Notes under the pieces: generated by a model | What the model was told of the DNA's origin: nothing | The model's input: only the letters and a program-made list of their open reading frames with translations | Databases searched by the model: none | NCBI GenBank assembly: GCA_026545765.1 | Contig: JAIFAC010000194.1 | Location: forward strand, 85,629 to 149,628 | Direction of reading: 5' to 3' | Source: Plantago major | Taxonomy: Eukaryota; Streptophyta; Magnoliopsida; Lamiales; Plantaginaceae | DNA: 64,000 nt | In this document: positions 59,249 to 64,000 of the stretch, piece by piece | How positions within the stretch are numbered: the stretch's first letter is position 1 | How the letters are laid out: every line of letters begins with the position of its first letter | Made by a program: the position numbers and the translations under genes

Positions 59249-60155
59249 CATATATATACACATGCATAGCTATCAACAACAGTAGTAACATAGTATGCAA
59301 ATTACAAGCTCTTTAGCAACTAGTAACGTTTGTATACAAGGCCATGTATCATCATAATCGTCAAGTATAAATATATATATGAAATTTAAATCACAAACAT
59401 CATCATCCATGACTTGATTCACCAAACCTAGATGAGTTCTACATGATGATTCTTAGAAGAACTTGCATACAATATAAAATATAATTCTAATAGCTTAGCA
59501 CATAAACGTGAATGAGCTCAAACATCAATTTTATATCATGACATAGATAACAATCAATCACGCAAGTTAACATCATACATATAGACATTTGTGCATGCAA
59601 GTCCTAGAGAACTTGCCTTGGGAAATATCTCCAAGAAAAGTCGAGTAACTACCAACGAGCCCCTTATTCTTCCAAAAACAAACCATCCGATGCCCTTTTT
59701 CGATGTAAGAAATAGAAGGAAAATTGAGTTAGGGTTCTGGAATGGGGTAACAAGAAGAGATGAAGAGATTATGCAAGAACACTTACTAGAAGAATATGAT
59801 TATCAAGCCTTGATCCGAAAAGCAGGTCTGAAAGTTTAGTGATGGAGGAAACATTGAGAAACGAGATGAGGAAGACGATTGAATAATATTCTGGAGTCTG
59901 GACGTTTTCTATAAAACGTTCATGGTGATCTTTCATGCTCAGATTGGTAACTGAAGATGGGTATTAAATGTTGGCTTAATTATGTGAATTAACTGATTTG
60001 AAAGCCACAAATAGAGATGGGCTTGGAGATGTTCTAGAAAATGGGCTGGAAAAGAAGGAAGAGTATGTTAGATCACATCCACTAACTACGTAATTACGCT
60101 CGACGATCGGTTCGTAAAATGTGTAAATTGATTCTCGAATTTTTGGGTCGTTACA
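59249..60155 (-). mobile_element. LTR of chromovirus-like element D, right piece
   Basis: Continuation of 10779-11989 beyond element A. It ends on plus with TTGGGTCGTTACA, i.e. a minus-strand LTR start TGTAACGACCC. A short open frame at 59591-59839 has no recognised homology. Confidence 0.5.
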
Positions 60156-61759
60156 AAAACTATATATAATTCTAAAACTTAGTTCATAGAGTACGGGAAT
60201 TTCAGAGCAGTAGAGCTAGTGTAATCACAACACCTCACATACTCAACATTTACCAAGCTTTATCTAGTAATCTGCCCGACAGGTTCTTGTTAGATTTCTA
60301 GATTAGGATCGGTAGTTCGATCCATATGTTTTGTTGTTTTAGATTCACAACATAATCACTTGATTGAGCTGTGAATTGATTTTATAATCTGCTATTGCAT
60401 TATAGTGGATTTTTCCGCCTTGAGGCCTAATGACATTATAACATATTAATCCACTAGAAACTTACTTTGGTGTTCTTACCTTCCGATGTGTTCTTGATAT
60501 AATTTATAAGAATAGTTTGAGTGTAAGTGTGTTAACTGCTAGTTAATACACGCTTGATTCAATATATCGAAGACACTGTGCATAGTGTTCTTAGGTGTAC
60601 TGTATACACTGGTATACTTAGTACCAAATCCCGGTGCATAAAATTTCAAAGACCAACAAAAAGACGGTAAATAAGACTAGATGAACCTATAAATTGTGTC
60701 ATTAGAATAGATAGAGAGTAGGGCTTTCACCATCAATCAAGGTCGCCGACTAACGCCGCCACCTATTTTGATCCATTAGATTAAAATTTTAACGTGAAGA
60801 TCGAATAATCATACCTTTCGCACTAAGTGTTGCCATGGGTGTCGCACAAGGTGTTGCGCTACGTGTTGCTCCAACCGCATACGTCGCTTTAAATTATTTA
60901 AATATATTTTAAAAACATATTATTTTGAAATATTATTTTTTAAATTAAATATATTTTTACTTTAATCGAAGTCGCCAATAAAGCTTGATCGAGTTATCCA
61001 TCGCTGGATGGCGGAAGCCGAGTTCGATCTTTTTTTTTTTTCCGAGCTTCGCCATGGAAGCTCGGAGCGAAGTTGATCTGGAGCTTCCATGGTCAAGCTC
61101 CAAAAAAAAAAAAAAAAAAAATTGTTCATCTTTCCGCCATTGAAGTCTGCTGATTTTGGTGGTAAAAGTGTGTTGGTGGTGGGGAAGAAGATGGTGGGTG
61201 GTGGGATTGGGAAGGAGAGTTAAAATTTTAATAATTAAATTTTTGAAGAAGTTAATAGTTTAAAAAACCAAAAATAGTGGTTGAATACGATATAGAATGG
61301 TCGAGGGCTACAAAGAACGGTTTAGGGCGACATCGAGCAATGTATATCGCGTCGATGTCGATATATCGACCGACAACAATGAATGCAAGACTCGACCGAT
61401 TTTAAAACCCGTAGAGAGAGAGATATATCTCGCTTTTACAAGTTTAGTCTAACAAAGAAATCCACCAAGATTTTCTGCAAGACCAACTTCACATTTTTAC
61501 AGTATTGCAAATAAAATTAATTCTTCACGACTATAATACCAAACTACTTTCGTGATGCATTTAAATAATTTCTCCATTTTACTAAAATGTAGGTCTTTTG
61601 AATAATGGTTTAATAAAAGCCCCATGCATGAATGTCTTTGGAAATAGTTTCAAATGTGAATTCAAAATCGCTAATTTTTTTAGTATAAATTTGCCATCAT
61701 AGGTACTGCACAATACAAGATATAAGAACTATGAAACAAAACCAATCTCCAAGAAAATT
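60156..61759. other. Intergenic DNA, LTR-like start then low-complexity
   Basis: Positions 60156-60610 look like the leader half of a Copia LTR (TATA-like start, pyrimidine-rich leader, TGGATTTTTCCGCCTTGAGG) and end near TGGTATACTTAG, which vaguely resembles a worn tRNA-Met primer site. After this, AT-rich sequence holds the hairpin at 61030-61121 and a possible TATA box at 61684-61690 (TATAAAT) about 70 bp before the protease ATG. Confidence 0.35.
61030..61121. repeat. Hairpin flanked by T12 and A20 runs
   Basis: A run of 12 T (61030-61041) and a run of 20 A (61102-61121) enclose GAGCTTCGCCATGGAAGCTC (61044-61063) and GAGCTTCCATGGTCAAGCTC (61081-61100), which pair both within themselves and with each other. 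The unit is an inverted repeat of about 90 bp. Confidence 0.85.
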
Positions 61760-63047
61760 ATGAAACTAGCAATTGCTTGTCTAGCATTGTTGCTTTCTTT
61801 CTCTTTCCAGGAGACTGAAGCAGCAGGGTTTAGTGTAGATCTCATCCACAGAGACTCTTTAGAATCTCCTTCCTTGTTATCTACATCCTAATCGAGTAGC
61901 TAACGATTGGCTGCTCCATAAACCATAACAATGCTCTGTCGCGAACTTACGATGCTGGATCACAACCAAGCGCCGCTGAAATTATTTCTGACAAGGGAGA
62001 GTACTCTTAAATTTCTCTCTTGAACACCACCCGTTGAAATGTTGGCGATCGCTGATACAGGAAGTGATCTAATCTGATTCAATGTGCCCTGCATCGATTG
62101 CTTCCGCAAAAAGCACCAATCTTTGAACCGAACCGCTCTTCCACATACGAAAGAATGCCTTTGTGACACAACGGAGTGTGGTGATGTTATTGACTTCTTG
62201 TGACAGTTCTCACAATTGTGGCTATGCGATGTCATACGGTGACAAATCCATTAGTAGGGGTGATGTTGCAAAAGACACAATAACGTTAGGCAACACCACT
62301 GTCCCTAATGTCATTATAGGATGTGGGCACTTGGATAAGGGAACGTTCGGTGATGGTGCATCGGGGATCGTTGGCCTTGGTGGTGGAAAAGTGTCATTAA
62401 TAAGACAATTAGGACAATCAATCCAGGGCAAATTTTCGTATTGCATGATACCCTATTCTAAGGATGCCAAGGCTAGTAAAATGAACTTCATGACAAGGCA
62501 GTAGTTTCTGGTGAAGGCGTGGTGAGCACGCCCATAACTGTAGCTCAACCTGAAACATTCTACTTTCTGACACTTGAAGGCGTCACTGTTGGGGAAAAAC
62601 GCCTAGAATGGTTCGAAGACTACTACTCATCAGTTTCTTCAGATTTCTCAGTTGATTTCCAATCAAATCAAGAGGGGAACATCGTCATAGACTCTGGATC
62701 AACATTGACATTTCTTCCCGTTGAACTCTACCACTTGATTCTCTCAGAGGTGGAGAACCAAGTCCAGTCGACTCGAGTATCCGATCCACTTGGGATACTA
62801 GAGCTGTGCTACATTGCGACTGAAGTACAAGATGTTCCGGAAATGACATTTCATTTCAAAGGGGCTGATGTAAAACTATCGTCTATAAACACTTATGTCA
62901 TGACTGGCTCAGAGTCACTCTGCCTTGCATTGCACCAGCCTCTACCCTCGCTGTTTATGGAAATCTGGCACAAATGAATTTCTTGGTTGGATATGATTTG
63001 AAGACAAGACTGTTTCATTTCAGCCAACTGATTGCAACAATGAGTAA
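61760..63047 (+). pseudogene. CDR1/nepenthesin-type aspartic protease (A1B), frameshifted
   Basis: Opens with a signal peptide (MKLAIACLALLLSFSFQETE) and the family motif GFSVDLIHRDS. The first catalytic motif DTGSDLI is at 62054-62074, followed by a TGA where Trp-Ile-Gln is expected because one G is missing. Cys-rich nepenthesin insert (SCDSSHNCGYAMSYGD), GIVGLGGG and FSYCM follow. The second catalytic motif VIDSGSTLTFLP is at about 62684-62719, and the last segment is LVGYDLKTRLFHF up to a TAA at 63045-63047. No introns are evident, as usual in this family. These secreted apoplastic proteases take part in defence signalling or protein turnover. Single-base breaks occur near 61890, 62075, 62160, 62490, 62925 and 63020, so the gene is a pseudogene or poorly sequenced. 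Both catalytic Asp residues are present. Confidence 0.85.
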
Positions 63048-64000
63048 GATGGCGATATTGAGTAGATTGGTTGATTTTATTTGCAAATTAAGTTACATTT
63101 GTAACTGTAATTGTCTTCATATTATCTATTGAATAATCTGAGTTTTCCTATTAATTGTTTTGTTGGGAGTTTTGTATAAGCAGAAGGAATTAAAAGATTG
63201 TCTTAGATAACGTGTGCGATTTACACCATCTTTGGTAATGGTATTGAGTTTTCATCGTTACAGACTATTTGGCCCAAGTTACAGAAGCAGGGCCAAGTAG
63301 TAAGCAAACAACATGTGTTTAAAACTCGGTAGGGGACTCATCAACACGGTGATCACAGAGGTATTTATAGATGTGTTTGACTTTCATATTCACTTTGCCT
63401 AAGTATCCATTAGACAATGATCAAACCTCATCGGTTTCCTCTTCCTATCAGATGTCACTCCCCTGCCGCTTTAAAGGCTTGTCATAATACTATACGCATT
63501 AACGTCAGATTATCAGACAACACATTAAACCACCGTGAAAAAGTAAAGACAGAGTAGAAAACCCCGATCGAACCTAAAGGGGCCTTCTGCTTTAATTAGA
63601 ATTCCATTGGGCTCCGTGTCCACTTTCTTCAATCTAGAGAACTGGAATTGTACCGTATGTATACTACTTGCCGAAATTATATCTCTATGTAAGGGAAGAC
63701 AAGAAGATTTTTCTATCAATCTAGAGAAGCAATGCTGCTGTAGACTGGCTCAAGCATCCAATTCACATGAAAAGAAAACAAGCAATATGTTTGAACTCGC
63801 TGATGTGCCAATTCATGTTAGAAGAGTGGCCTATACTGAAAATAATGGTATTCTCTCATCAAAATATCTAAATGTTAGTAAGTGATTTTACTTTGGGGCT
63901 GTGTTTCTATTCTGTAATTGGTACTTGTTTTCTTTTGGAACTAGTAATATGAAATGTCTGTCCTTTGTGTGATATGTTGGCGGGTATTCAAAGAATAAGT
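63048..64000. other. 3' flank of the protease; nothing recognised
   Basis: AT-rich sequence after the protease stop, including a probable 3' UTR to about 63180. An open frame at 63607-63885 (starting MGSVSTFFNLENWNC) has no recognisable domain or good start context, and I do not call it a gene. Confidence 0.4.

Noticed and set aside
63607..63885. 92-codon plus-strand open frame near the window end
   Set aside because: No recognised family and no promoter or splice support; could be an exon of an unknown gene but this cannot be shown.

Overview
The window is plant nuclear DNA, almost certainly from a eudicot. It is AT-rich. Genes have short exons with GT-AG introns, the flanks carry MITEs, and the core is a large block of nested LTR retrotransposons. 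The species cannot be fixed from the sequence.

Layout. Positions 1-2.45 kb hold the last four exons of a dual-specificity phosphatase closely matching Arabidopsis IBR5, with its reading frame intact. Positions 2.45-5 kb hold three MITE-like repeats. Positions 5-7.2 kb hold an F-box/LRR/FBD gene broken by stops, followed by a second F-box scrap and an RNase H scrap. From 7.8 to 10.8 kb there are only repeats, including a fold-back MITE. From 10.8 to 60.2 kb a chromovirus-like LTR (D) has been opened by a Sirevirus-type Copia element (A, + strand, LTRs 11990-13562 and 57664-59248, target duplication CATAT). Three more insertions sit inside A: Sirevirus B (- strand, 21669-37222, duplication ACCTA), Sirevirus C (- strand, 38369-53296) and an unrelated solo LTR F (53465-54468, duplication GTATT). 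Without its insertions A is about 15.8 kb; B is 15.6 kb and C 14.9 kb. From 60.2 kb to the end there are low-complexity DNA and a CDR1/nepenthesin-type aspartic protease gene disabled by several frameshifts.

Each Sirevirus carries gag-pol (gag with a CCHC knuckle, protease, integrase, reverse transcriptase, RNase H) and then a separate downstream transcription unit of 5-7 kb. This second unit is the most interesting content. In all three copies a TATA box lies about 170-195 bp upstream of an ATG, and a conserved N-terminal domain and DELINA-type repeats follow. In A, and largely in B, there follow five short introns (about 75-125 bp) separating small phase-0 exons that look like duplicates of each other. 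A conserved C-terminal domain closes the unit. It has basic, NLS-like clusters and no visible signal peptide or membrane helix. It looks less like an envelope gene than like a spliced cargo gene with its own promoter.

A second theme is data quality. Homologous copies differ again and again at CAG/CTG sites (CAGA versus CGTA, CTG versus CCG or CG). These differences break reading frames that protein conservation shows were once intact. The pattern suggests systematic miscalling at methylated CHG sites, so many of the frameshifts noted here may not be real.
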